From Roseovarius sp. THAF27 (GTDB taxonomy: Bacteria > Pseudomonadota > Alphaproteobacteria > Rhodobacterales > Rhodobacteraceae): 64,000 bases of DNA. Location: NCBI RefSeq assembly GCF_009363655.1, contig NZ_CP045393.1, positions 124,001 to 188,000 of the forward strand. Direction: 5' to 3'. Below are positions 34,901 through 42,125 of the stretch, piece by piece. Below the pieces are notes generated by a model. That model was given only the letters and a program-made list of their open reading frames with translations. It ran no database searches and had not been told where the DNA came from. The number at the start of each line of letters is the position of its first letter. Positions within the stretch are counted from its first letter, which is position 1. The position numbers and the translations under genes are program-made.

Positions 34901-36288
34901 ATTACCTGCAGGCCACGGCCAACGTGTTGTGGCTCGTGATCTCGCGGGGGCGTGCGTTGAAGCGCATCGATGAAGAACGATGGCAGCTGCGCAACATGGC
35001 TGACAGCCTGCCGATCCTGTTTGCCGTGATAAACGCCGACCAGCGGTACGAGTTCGTCAACAGCGGTTACGCATTCTGGGGGGCCTCGCCGGACGAGATC
35101 GAGGGACAACGCGTTTCCGACCTGGTAAATCCCGAGGCTTACGAGGCGGTCGCCCCGCATATCGCCGCAGCGTTGCAAGGCCAGGACCAGACGTTCGAGG
35201 TCAGGATCGGCCCCGGAGCCGACGCGGAAAAACGCGATGTCCTGGTCAGTTACGCGCCCCGCCGCGATACCGACGGCAACGTGACAGGGTTCTATTCCGC
35301 CGCGCTGGACGTTTCTGAGCGCAAGCAGCTGGAGCGCGATCTTGCGGAGCGGTTCGACCAATACCGCACGCTTGGCGAGTCCATCCCCTTTGGGGTCTGG
35401 ATCAACGATCCCGATGGCCAGCTGACCTATGTCAGTCCGGCCTTTCTGAAGCTTGTCGGGAAAACGATGGAACAAGCGCGGTCGGACGGGCTGATCGACT
35501 GCATCGATCCCGCGATGCGCGAAGAGATCGAAGAGTTGTGGCGCAAGACCCTAGCAAGCGGCGAGCCGTGGGAGCGGGAAATTCGTATCATCGGGGCGGA
35601 TGGCAAGCTGTATCACACCTTGGCACTGGGCCGGCCGATCTGCGATCCCGATGGCCGGATCACCTCCTGGGTCGGTTTGAACCTGGACATCACCGAGCGC
35701 AAGGCCGAGGCGGATCGGCTGCGGGTCATCTCGGCGGAACTGGACCATCGGGTGAAGAACATCCTTGCGACGGTTTCGACGATCACGCGCATGACCGGGC
35801 GGTCCTCGAACACGCTGGAGGACTATCGCGATGCGCTTCAGGCACGGATCCGGGCGATGGCCGCGGCGCACAGGCAACTGGCCGATGCCAACTGGCAAGG
35901 GATGCCGCTGGAACAACTGATCGAGACGGAGATCGACCCGTATCGCGCCAACCGCAACGACTCGATCGTCATGCACGGCCCCTATGTGCAATTGCCGCCC
36001 CGCCTGGTGCAGACCCTGGCGCTGGCATTTCACGAGTTGACCACGAATTCGAGCAAGTACGGCGCCCTGTCGCAGGACGAGGGCCAGCTTGATATCAACT
36101 GGAAAACCGATGACGGTCTGGAAATAGAATGGATCGAAACAGGCCTGTCCGGCGTTACACCACCGTCCTCATCGGGTTTCGGCACCACGTTGTTGACCCG
36201 AATTCTTGCAGCCCAGGGAGCTGACGTAACAATGGACTATCCCGATACCGGCATTCGTGTCAGGATATCGCTAGCCAATTTGGCGTGA
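31927..36288 (+). CDS. CheB-CheR-PAS-GAF-PAS-PAS-HWE hybrid sensor histidine kinase
   Basis: 1453 residues. CheB methylesterase at about 1-190 with the catalytic serine in GASAGG and LSGTGSDGTLGLREIKAAGG; CheR N-terminal domain near 205-265 and SAM methyltransferase near 270-485 (WVPGCASGEEAYTLAATLFA, TCRNLMIYLES). A long coiled coil at about 647-730 is made of ELQS(T/L)NEEL-type heptads. It runs into a PAS domain, a GAF domain (about 864-1010), two more PAS domains (about 1020-1260), then an HWE/HisKA_2 kinase: phosphoacceptor in LDHRVKNILATVSTI near 1270 and ATPase motifs HELTTNSSKYGALS and GFGTTLL. No membrane segments, so it is soluble. No chemoreceptor or other che gene adjoins, and it lacks its own receiver, which is supplied by the next gene. 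ATG at 31927 has AGGAG upstream. Confidence 0.93.
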   Translation: MPAKKDFPIVGIGASAGGLEAYKNLLRSMPDDTGAAFILIQHLDPNHPSMMADLLARQTKMTVVQAENEMRLAPNTVYVIPPGKFIRLLDQGLILDEPVEKRGMRMAIDYFFRSLAEGRGEKSIGIVLSGTGSDGTLGLREIKAAGGMVMVQDPEEAEHDGMPRSAANTGLVDFLLPVAEMPDRLAQFIKHPYLREPREEEAGLAKAAPDGFNEVLHLLRTQTDFDFRCYKKGTVERRIQRRMGLGQFETLSGYVAHMRDNSEEVHHLFRDLLIGVTRFFREPEVWDALADRVIEPMLDRKKKDDVIRAWVPGCASGEEAYTLAATLFARMDRRRAAHPVQIFATDLNARAIEVARAGRYPLAALPDIPERIRQSFVVEEDEWFMVNKRLRETVVFATQNVISDPPFSRLDIITCRNLMIYLESDVQQRMIEMFHFALGDEGHLLLGNSENAERPGRLFVPVDKANRIYRKTVSARVRPGKFAIAAGGKRQQSRPAAKETSYATVSDLARRRLMDRFVPASVVVNMRLEVLYFHGPVREYLDFPAGEPTSILTEMILPEMRSKLRFVIHALQSGQADAEAEALRVPRGDRELNVRINGERVDALDRDPAYLIHFHDASEPRDATAGQAAREKAREEADPEERDAVAALEYELQSTREDLQSTIEEMETSNEELKASNEEVMSMNEELQSTNEELETSREELQSLNEELSTVNSQLEDKIEELEQTNNDLNNLLTSIDIGVIFLDTNLLIRRFTPAMKDVMRIIDGDIGRPAEDIAMRVHDSKLIEDAQTCLEKLTEIEAEISTDDGHHRIRRMRPYRTSENQIQGVVITYTDVTNLQNARAAARRREAQQQAVAELGRAALAGGELQAIFDMAVRDLSEHMGVRFTKVLELDPDGLNLTLRSGVGWTHATIGSSKVGSGIESQAGYTLQQRGPVVVNDFREERRFSAPRLLKDHHILCGVSVIIGPTDAPWGVLGVHEDNPSRSRFDTDDINYLQATANVLWLVISRGRALKRIDEERWQLRNMADSLPILFAVINADQRYEFVNSGYAFWGASPDEIEGQRVSDLVNPEAYEAVAPHIAAALQGQDQTFEVRIGPGADAEKRDVLVSYAPRRDTDGNVTGFYSAALDVSERKQLERDLAERFDQYRTLGESIPFGVWINDPDGQLTYVSPAFLKLVGKTMEQARSDGLIDCIDPAMREEIEELWRKTLASGEPWEREIRIIGADGKLYHTLALGRPICDPDGRITSWVGLNLDITERKAEADRLRVISAELDHRVKNILATVSTITRMTGRSSNTLEDYRDALQARIRAMAAAHRQLADANWQGMPLEQLIETEIDPYRANRNDSIVMHGPYVQLPPRLVQTLALAFHELTTNSSKYGALSQDEGQLDINWKTDDGLEIEWIETGLSGVTPPSSSGFGTTLLTRILAAQGADVTMDYPDTGIRVRISLANLA

Positions 36289-36310
36289 GATCGCGTCAGG
36301 AGGGACCGCG

Positions 36311-36655
36311 ATGAAGGTTCTCGTACTTGAAGACGATCCCCTTTTGCAGATTGATCTCGCAGAGGTCCTGGAAATCATGGGGCACGAGGTGGTCGGCCCC
36401 TTCAGCGAGGAAGACCCGGCCATGCGGTCGTGCGATGCGTCCCTTCCGGATGCAGCGTTCGTCGACTACAACCTTGGCAAGGACCGCAACAGTTCCGACT
36501 TTGCGCGGCGGCTGTTTCGGGACGGTGTAAATTTCGCGTTCCTGACGGCCCATGGACGCCAGCATCTGCCATCCGACCTGCACGAGGTTCTGGTGATCGA
36601 GAAGCCTTACACCGAAGCGGATCTGGAGAAGTTCCTGGGCGCCGTGCGGAATTGA
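36311..36655 (+). CDS. Single-domain response regulator (receiver)
   Basis: 114 residues, a bare receiver. Acidic pocket EDD at 7-9, phosphoacceptor aspartate in AFVDYNLG, threonine in FLTAHG and lysine in VIEKPYTE are all present. It starts 22 bases after the HWE kinase with a good ribosome binding site (AGGAGGGA), so it is the obvious phosphorylation partner. No output domain; it may act by phosphotransfer or by protein binding, as stand-alone receivers paired with HWE kinases do. Confidence 0.9.
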   Translation: MKVLVLEDDPLLQIDLAEVLEIMGHEVVGPFSEEDPAMRSCDASLPDAAFVDYNLGKDRNSSDFARRLFRDGVNFAFLTAHGRQHLPSDLHEVLVIEKPYTEADLEKFLGAVRN

Positions 36656-36661
36656 GGCGGG

Positions 36662-37063
36662 TCAGGCGAGAGCGCTGTTCGAGCGTTTGAAACGACCAAG
36701 CGCCTCGATCACCGTCTGTGCAGGCTCGGTCTTGTCGATCGTGATCACCGATGGATCCAGATCCCGGATACGCCGCTGCTCATCCAGGATGCCGCTGTAA
36801 ACGACGGTGGAAACGCCGCGTGACTGCAGTATCGCAAGCAGGCGCCTGCCTTCCGGCTCGTTGGGAAACGGACCTTTGAAGGAATTGCCGAGATCCAGGT
36901 CGAGAATGCAGTAATCGAAGGACCGCGCGTTGATGGCGGCAAGCGCGTCTTCGTAGCTGCACGCGCTTTTCAGTGACTGGCAGCCGGCATCGCTCAGAGC
37001 GACCTCCAGCCCGACACAGATCACCGGGTCGTCCTCGACGACAAGGACCGAAGACAGTGCCAT
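36662..37063 (-). CDS. Single-domain response regulator (receiver), convergent copy
   Basis: 133 residues. Pocket residues VEDDPVI, phosphoacceptor in CILDLDLGNSFKG and lysine in TIDKTEPAQ. Length and sequence are clearly different from the neighbour at 36311, with an insertion after the phosphorylation site. I use the ATG at 37063 (AGGA upstream) rather than a TTG four codons earlier. The two receivers converge with 6 bases between stops and may compete for phosphate from the same kinase. Confidence 0.87.
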   Translation of the reverse strand: MALSSVLVVEDDPVICVGLEVALSDAGCQSLKSACSYEDALAAINARSFDYCILDLDLGNSFKGPFPNEPEGRRLLAILQSRGVSTVVYSGILDEQRRIRDLDPSVITIDKTEPAQTVIEALGRFKRSNSALA

Positions 37064-37473
37064 CACATTCCTCAATTTTTTCTGCGCGCGCAGTGTAACA
37101 TATCAGTAGAAGGGCCTGGAAACAACGTGCAATGCACGTCGTGCGCGGAGCATCGCCGTAGCCATACGCGTTCTGCGGCGAGAGGGGGCATGGGACGGGC
37201 CCTACAGAAACTGCTGCAACAGAATTTGAGTCGCGCGGTCGGGAGGCAGAAACTGGGTGTGGGTTGGTGCGCCACCGGGCTGGTCACGGGTCCTTTGGAC
37301 GTGGGCCGGTCTGAAGCTGTCGCATGTCCGGGTGTGCATGGCCTGATCCTTTCGCAATCATGACCATGGGTCGCGGAGAGGTTTGTTTCGGTTCAATCAC
37401 GGTCCCGCGTCCGGGGCTTGCAAAGCGGGCGACACAGGCCATTTTTCTTAAGGACGCAAAAACGGGGGTATCC
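37064..37473. other. Gap between receiver and msrB genes with a palindrome
   Basis: 410 bases without a supported gene. It holds a perfect palindrome ACGTGCA-A-TGCACGT at 37123-37137. No -10/-35 pair for msrB stands out. Confidence 0.4.
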
Positions 37474-37917
37474 ATGACCTACCAGAAAACAGAAGACGCC
37501 GTGGCGCGGCTGACGCCGGAGCAGTACCGCGTGACGCAGGAGAACGGCACCGAGCGGCCCTTCACCGGCGAATACAACGACAACAAGGCGGCGGGCATCT
37601 ACGTCGACATCGTCTCTGGCGAGCCGCTGTTCGCCTCGTCCGACAAGTTCGAGAGCGGCTGCGGCTGGCCCAGTTTCACCAAGCCGATCGAACCCGCCCA
37701 CGTGACCGAGCTGCGAGACGCCTCGCTTGGCATGGTCCGCACCGAGGTGCGCAGCGCCCATGGCGACAGCCATCTCGGCCACGTCTTTCCCGACGGGCCG
37801 CAGGACCGCGGCGGCCTGCGATACTGCATCAACTCGGCCTCGCTGCGGTTCATCCCGCGTGACGAGATGGAGGCCGAAGGCTATGGTGACTACCTGGATC
37901 AAGTGGAGGACGTGTAA
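37474..37917 (+). CDS. msrB: Peptide-methionine (R)-S-oxide reductase
   Basis: 147 residues. Motifs [11 protein letters not shown] and GHVFPDGP followed by catalytic Cys118 in [11 protein letters not shown]. The two CxxC pairs that bind zinc in many MsrB proteins are absent ([13 protein letters not shown] has Asp and Ser at those places), so this is the zinc-free type. Its stop overlaps the msrA start (TAATG), forming a two-gene operon that repairs both methionine sulfoxide stereoisomers. Confidence 0.96.
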   Translation: MTYQKTEDAVARLTPEQYRVTQENGTERPFTGEYNDNKAAGIYVDIVSGEPLFASSDKFESGCGWPSFTKPIEPAHVTELRDASLGMVRTEVRSAHGDSHLGHVFPDGPQDRGGLRYCINSASLRFIPRDEMEAEGYGDYLDQVEDV

Positions 37918-38426
37918 TGGCTGAGGAACGCGCAGTGCTGGCCGGCGGATGCTTCTGGGGCATGCAGGAGCTGATCCGCAAGATGCCCGGCGTGGGCAAG
38001 ACCCGTGTCGGCTACACCGGGGGCGACGTGCCCAACGCCACCTATCGCAACCACGGCACCCATGCCGAGGGGATCGAGATCTGGTTCGACCCTGACAAGA
38101 TCAGCTATCGGCAGATCCTGGAGTTCTTCTTCCAGATCCACGACCCGACCACGCTGAACCGGCAGGGCAACGACATGGGCATGAGCTATCGTTCGGCGAT
38201 CTACTATGTGAACGACGCGCAAAAGGCCGTGGCCGAGGACACGATTGCGGATGTGAACGCCTCGGGCCTGTGGCCCGGCAAGGTCGTGACCGAGGTCGAG
38301 CCCGTGGGCGATTTCTGGGAGGCCGAGGCCGAACACCAGGATTACCTTGTGCGGTTTCCGGCCGGATACACCTGCCATTTCCCGCGCCCCGACTGGGTGC
38401 TGCCGCGGCGCGACGCGGCGGAATAG
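37917..38426 (+). CDS. msrA: Peptide-methionine (S)-S-oxide reductase
   Basis: 169 residues. Catalytic Cys12 in GGCFWGMQE, then [20 protein letters not shown] and [15 protein letters not shown]. Lacks the extended C-terminal resolving cysteines of the longer MsrA types but has one Cys near the end ([10 protein letters not shown]). Follows msrB with overlap and ends at a clear terminator. Confidence 0.96.
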   Translation: MAEERAVLAGGCFWGMQELIRKMPGVGKTRVGYTGGDVPNATYRNHGTHAEGIEIWFDPDKISYRQILEFFFQIHDPTTLNRQGNDMGMSYRSAIYYVNDAQKAVAEDTIADVNASGLWPGKVVTEVEPVGDFWEAEAEHQDYLVRFPAGYTCHFPRPDWVLPRRDAAE

Positions 38427-38461
38427 GGCGGCGCCGACACTCTGACGAACTGCCATTCAGG

Positions 38462-38487
38462 GCCGTCCCATGCGGGGCGGCTCTTTT
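38462..38487 (+). terminator. Rho-independent terminator of msrBA
   Basis: 8-bp stem GCCGTCCC/GGGGCGGC (one G-T pair), ATGC loop, then TCTTTT. Confidence 0.75.
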
Positions 38488-38519
38488 GATTTGCTACAAA
38501 TCTACCCAAAAATACCCTG

Positions 38520-38547
38520 TTGCGTCGTGGGTCGAGACACTTAGTAT
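38520..38547 (+). promoter_or_regulatory. Probable promoter of the TRAP operon
   Basis: TTGCGT (38520-38525) and TAGTAT (38542-38547), 16-base spacer, about 29 bases ahead of dctP. Confidence 0.45.
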
Positions 38548-38575
38548 TCTTGCCACAAACAGGGAGAGATAACCA

Positions 38576-39592
38576 ATGAACAAGATGATCGGAGCCGGCG
38601 TCACCGCCGCGCTGTCCTTTGCGTTTGCCGGAGAAGCCTTGGCCGTCGAATGGAACGTGTCCGTGTGGGGCAAGCGCCGTGCCTTCACCGAGCATGTCGA
38701 GAAGCTGGCCGAGCTGGTCGCGGAAAAGACCGACGGCGAGTTTACCATGAATGTCAGCTATGGCGGGCTGTCGAAGAACAAGGAGAATCTTGACGGGATT
38801 TCCATCGGTGCCTTCGAGATGGCCCAGTTCTGTGCCGGCTATCACCCCGACAAGAACCGCGTGATCACCGTGCTGGAGCTGCCGTTCCTGGGTGTCACCA
38901 ACCTCGATGAAGAGGTCGCCGTGTCCACTGCCGTGTACAACCACCCGGCCGCCGCCGAGGAGATGGCGCAGTGGAATGCCAAGCTGCTGATGACCTCGCC
39001 GATGCCGCAATACAACCTTGTCGGCACGGGCGAGCCGCGTGACGAACTGGCCGATTTCGAAGGGATGCGGGTGCGCGCCACCGGCGGCCTTGGCGAGGCG
39101 TTCAAGGCGGTGGGGGCGGTGCCCACCTCGGTGACCGCGACCGAAGCCTACCAGGCGATGGAATCGGGCGTCGTCGACACGGTGTCGTTCGCGCAGCACG
39201 CGCATCTGAGCTTTGGCACGATCAACCAGGCGGACTGGTGGACGGCCAACCTGAACCCCGGCACGGTGAATTGCCCGGTGGTGGTGAACATCGACGCCTA
39301 TGAAGGGCTGAGCGACGAACACCGCGAGGCGCTGGACAGCTCGGTGCCAGAGGCGCTGGACCACTACCTGGCCAATTATGCCGAGCTTCTGAAGCGCTGG
39401 GACAGCGTTCTGGAGGAAAAGGGCGTCGAGAAAGTGATGATCGACGACAGCGTGAAGGAAGAGTTCAAGGCGCAGGCCGCGGACCCTGCGCGCGAAGCCT
39501 GGATCGAGGAAATGGAAGCGCAGGGCCTGCCGGGCCAGGAGCTGTATGACCTCGTGCAGAGCACGCTGGAAGAGCAACGCGCGTCGAACTGA
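38576..39592 (+). CDS. dctP: TRAP transporter substrate-binding protein
   Basis: 338 residues with a Sec signal peptide (cleavage after GEALA, about residue 23). DctP fold: ISIGAFEMAQFCAGYHPDKN, MRVRATGGLGEAFKAVGAVP holding the conserved substrate-carboxylate arginine region, and VTATEAYQAMESGVVDTVSF. It takes up an organic acid of unknown identity for the DctQM permease downstream. A hairpin separates it from the rest of the operon. Confidence 0.93.
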   Translation: MNKMIGAGVTAALSFAFAGEALAVEWNVSVWGKRRAFTEHVEKLAELVAEKTDGEFTMNVSYGGLSKNKENLDGISIGAFEMAQFCAGYHPDKNRVITVLELPFLGVTNLDEEVAVSTAVYNHPAAAEEMAQWNAKLLMTSPMPQYNLVGTGEPRDELADFEGMRVRATGGLGEAFKAVGAVPTSVTATEAYQAMESGVVDTVSFAQHAHLSFGTINQADWWTANLNPGTVNCPVVVNIDAYEGLSDEHREALDSSVPEALDHYLANYAELLKRWDSVLEEKGVEKVMIDDSVKEEFKAQAADPAREAWIEEMEAQGLPGQELYDLVQSTLEEQRASN

Positions 39593-39602
39593 GCGCGGCT
39601 GG

Positions 39603-39632
39603 CCGTCCGGGGGCCGACCCCGGACGGCTTTT
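39603..39632 (+). terminator. Attenuator-like hairpin between dctP and the next gene
   Basis: Perfect 10-bp stem CCGTCCGGGG/CCCCGGACGG with a GCCGA loop, followed by CTTTTCT. It should allow partial read-through. Confidence 0.75.
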
Positions 39633-39650
39633 CTATAAAGGGTGCCGAGC

Positions 39651-39911
39651 ATGGTCGTAGAAGTGAATCAACAGCCGCTGATCATTCTTCTGAAGGTCAC
39701 TGACCCGGACGGTCAGAAGATCCATTCCGAGGAATATCGCATCCCGGCCACCGCCTATGCGCCGCCGATCCCGGATGTGGGGCAGTCGTGGAACCTGTGG
39801 GTCGACGGCAAGAACTGGCCCTGCATCGTGCTGAAGAAGACGGTGACCACCAGCTTTGGCGGCAAGGGGCTGGGCACCACCCTGAGCATCGCCGTGGAAC
39901 GGACAGAGTAG
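39651..39911 (+). CDS. Hypothetical protein inside the TRAP operon
   Basis: 86 residues (MVVEVNQQPLIILLKVTDPD ... SIAVERTE). Mostly beta-prone, with no signal peptide or membrane segment; a central VGQSWNLWVDGKNWPCIVLK stretch. Starts 19 bases after the attenuator and ends 3 bases before dctQ, so it is a genuine operon member. I do not recognise its family. Confidence 0.75.
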   Translation: MVVEVNQQPLIILLKVTDPDGQKIHSEEYRIPATAYAPPIPDVGQSWNLWVDGKNWPCIVLKKTVTTSFGGKGLGTTLSIAVERTE

Positions 39912-39914
39912 CGC

Positions 39915-40544
39915 ATGGCGGGGGCTTCGACCGTCCTGAGCGACAGCAGCCTGCTGAGCCGACTGGACCGCGCGCTGCTGCCGGTGGAGCGGTTCATGGC
40001 GTTGTTGAGCGGGATTGCTGCATTTTCCCTCATGTTTCTGGCAGCTTACTCGGTAGGTGGGCGCAAGTTCTTCGACGCGCCGCTGGCGGGATACGTGGAT
40101 TACATCGAGGTGTTGATGCCGCTGATCGCGATCATGGGCATCTCATACGTGCAGCGCGAGGGCGGGCATATTCGCATGGATATCCTGATCGGGAACCTGC
40201 ACGGTCGCCTGCTTTGGCTGCTGGAGTTCATCACGGTTCTGCTGGTGCTGGTTCTGATGATCGCGCTGGTCTGGGGGGCCTGGGCGCATTTCGACAGGTC
40301 CTTCGATTGTGCAAGGCCCTTGTGTTCGCGCGACAGCACGATCGATATCGGCCTGCCGGTATGGCCTGCGAAACTGGTCGTCCCGGTCGCGTTCGGCGTG
40401 CTGGTGCTGCGCCTGATTCTGCAGGCGGTGGGATATGCGCGTGCCTTTGCGCTTGGCCTCGAGCGGCCCGTGGCGGTGCCGCTGACGCTGTCGGTGGCCG
40501 AGCAGGCCGCGCTTGAAGCCGAACAACTGGAAGGGCGCGACTGA
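39915..40544 (+). CDS. dctQ: TRAP transporter small permease
   Basis: 209 residues with four membrane segments (LSGIAAFSLMFLAAYSVGGR; VLMPLIAIMGISYVQREGGH; LLEFITVLLVLVLMIALVWG; PVAFGVLVLRLILQAVGYAR). The YVQREGGHIRMDILIG stretch is the DctQ signature. Stop and dctM start overlap (TGATG). Confidence 0.92.
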   Translation: MAGASTVLSDSSLLSRLDRALLPVERFMALLSGIAAFSLMFLAAYSVGGRKFFDAPLAGYVDYIEVLMPLIAIMGISYVQREGGHIRMDILIGNLHGRLLWLLEFITVLLVLVLMIALVWGAWAHFDRSFDCARPLCSRDSTIDIGLPVWPAKLVVPVAFGVLVLRLILQAVGYARAFALGLERPVAVPLTLSVAEQAALEAEQLEGRD

Positions 40545-41941
40545 TGGATCCGATCACCATCGGGCTGTGGACCACCGGATTCATGCTGGTAATGGTGGTC
40601 ATCGGGATGCGCGTGGCCTTTGCGGCGGGGCTTGCGGGCTTTGTCGGGCTGATCGTCATCTTCTGGTCCAAGAAGGATTTCGGCGGCGAGGATTTCTGGT
40701 GGGCGTTGACGGTGGCGGTCAAGACCGCGGGGCAGGTGCCGCATTCCAAGGTGTCGGCGAACGCACTTTCCCTGATCCCGACCTTCATACTGATCGGGTA
40801 CCTGGCCTATTACGCGGGCCTGACACGCGCCTTGTTCGAGGCCGCCAAGCGGTGGATCGCCTGGGTGCCCGGGGGCCTGGCCGTGTCGACGGTTTTCGCC
40901 ACTGCCGGTTTTGCGGCGGTGTCGGGGGCGTCGGTGGCCACGGCGGCGGTGTTTGCCCGTATAGCTATCCCCGAAATGCTTAAGATTGGGTATAACAAAC
41001 AGTTCGCTGCTGGCGTGGTGGCCGCCGGGGGCACGCTGGCGAGCCTGATTCCACCCTCGGCCATCCTGGTGATCTATGCGATCATCGTGGAGCAGGACGT
41101 GGGCAAACTGCTGCTTGCGGGGTTCATCCCCGGCGCGTTCTCGGCGCTGGTCTATGCGGCGTTGATCATCGGGATCGCGCTGATCTTCAAGTCCGTGGGG
41201 CCGCCGGTGGGCGGGTTCACCTGGCGCGAGAAATTCGCCTCCTTGCCCTCTGCGCTGCCGATCGTGGCGGTGGTCGTGATCATCATCTTCTTCGTCTACA
41301 ACCCCTTTGGCGATGCCTGGGGCACGCCCACCGAAGGCGGCGCGGTGGGGGCGTTCATCGTGTTCCTGATGGCGCTGTGGCGCGGCATGCGGCTGCGCGA
41401 GTTGAAATCGGCGCTGATCGAGACCGCGAAGCTGACGGTGATGATCTTCACCATCATCTGGGGCGTGCTGATTTACGTGCGATTCCTGGGGTTTGCGGAC
41501 CTGCCGGGGGCGTTTGCCGACTGGATCACGTCGCTGACCGTGTCGCCGATGCTGATCCTGATCTGCATCCTGCTGGCCTATGCCGTGCTGGGCATGTTCA
41601 TGGACGCGATCGGAATGCTGCTCTTGACGTTGCCGGTGGTCTATCCGGCGGTCATGGCGCTGAACGGGGGCGAGTTCGTCAGCGTCGAGGACAGCGCCTT
41701 CGGCATGTCGGGCGAGATGTGCGCGATCTGGTTCGGGATCCTCGTGGTCAAGATGGCGGAGTTCTGTCTGATCACGCCGCCCATCGGTCTGAACTGCTTC
41801 GTGGTGGCCGGGGTGCGCCCGGACCTGAGTGTGCAGGACGTGTTCAAGGGGGTGATGCCGTTCTTCATCGCCGATGCGGTGACGATCGGGCTGCTGGTGG
41901 CGTTTCCGATCATCGTGCTGTGGCTGCCGGGGTTGGCGTAG
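40544..41941 (+). CDS. dctM: TRAP transporter large permease
   Basis: 465 residues, about 12 membrane segments. Family landmarks: ATAGFAAVSGASVATAAVFA (the Na+-binding serine-rich loop) and AGVVAAGGTLASLIPPSAIL, and later ITPPIGLNCFVVAGVRPDL. It completes the dctP-ORF-dctQ-dctM operon. Substrate unknown. Confidence 0.94.
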   Translation: MDPITIGLWTTGFMLVMVVIGMRVAFAAGLAGFVGLIVIFWSKKDFGGEDFWWALTVAVKTAGQVPHSKVSANALSLIPTFILIGYLAYYAGLTRALFEAAKRWIAWVPGGLAVSTVFATAGFAAVSGASVATAAVFARIAIPEMLKIGYNKQFAAGVVAAGGTLASLIPPSAILVIYAIIVEQDVGKLLLAGFIPGAFSALVYAALIIGIALIFKSVGPPVGGFTWREKFASLPSALPIVAVVVIIIFFVYNPFGDAWGTPTEGGAVGAFIVFLMALWRGMRLRELKSALIETAKLTVMIFTIIWGVLIYVRFLGFADLPGAFADWITSLTVSPMLILICILLAYAVLGMFMDAIGMLLLTLPVVYPAVMALNGGEFVSVEDSAFGMSGEMCAIWFGILVVKMAEFCLITPPIGLNCFVVAGVRPDLSVQDVFKGVMPFFIADAVTIGLLVAFPIIVLWLPGLA

Positions 41942-42093
41942 CCCTGCGAATCACTTGGTTAATCAGGGGTTTGGCCGGAAAAACCCGTGTCGGTATCGCG
42001 TCGGTATCCGGGTGGTATTCCGACGGTGCGATTTTTTCCGGCCTCCGGCGTTAACGGATCGGGCGTTGCGCCCCGCGGCTCGCGTGGCGATTT

Positions 42094-42117
42094 GAGTATT
42101 TTTGGCAAGAAAAAGCC
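42094..42117 (+). repeat. 24-bp dispersed repeat, copy 3
   Basis: GAGTATTTTTGGCAAGAAAA continuing AGCC, 22 of 24 positions as in copy 1 at 12421-12444. Lies just downstream of the E1 dehydrogenase stop (which is at 42126 on the other strand). Confidence 0.7.
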
Positions 42118-42125
42118 GGGGTGGT

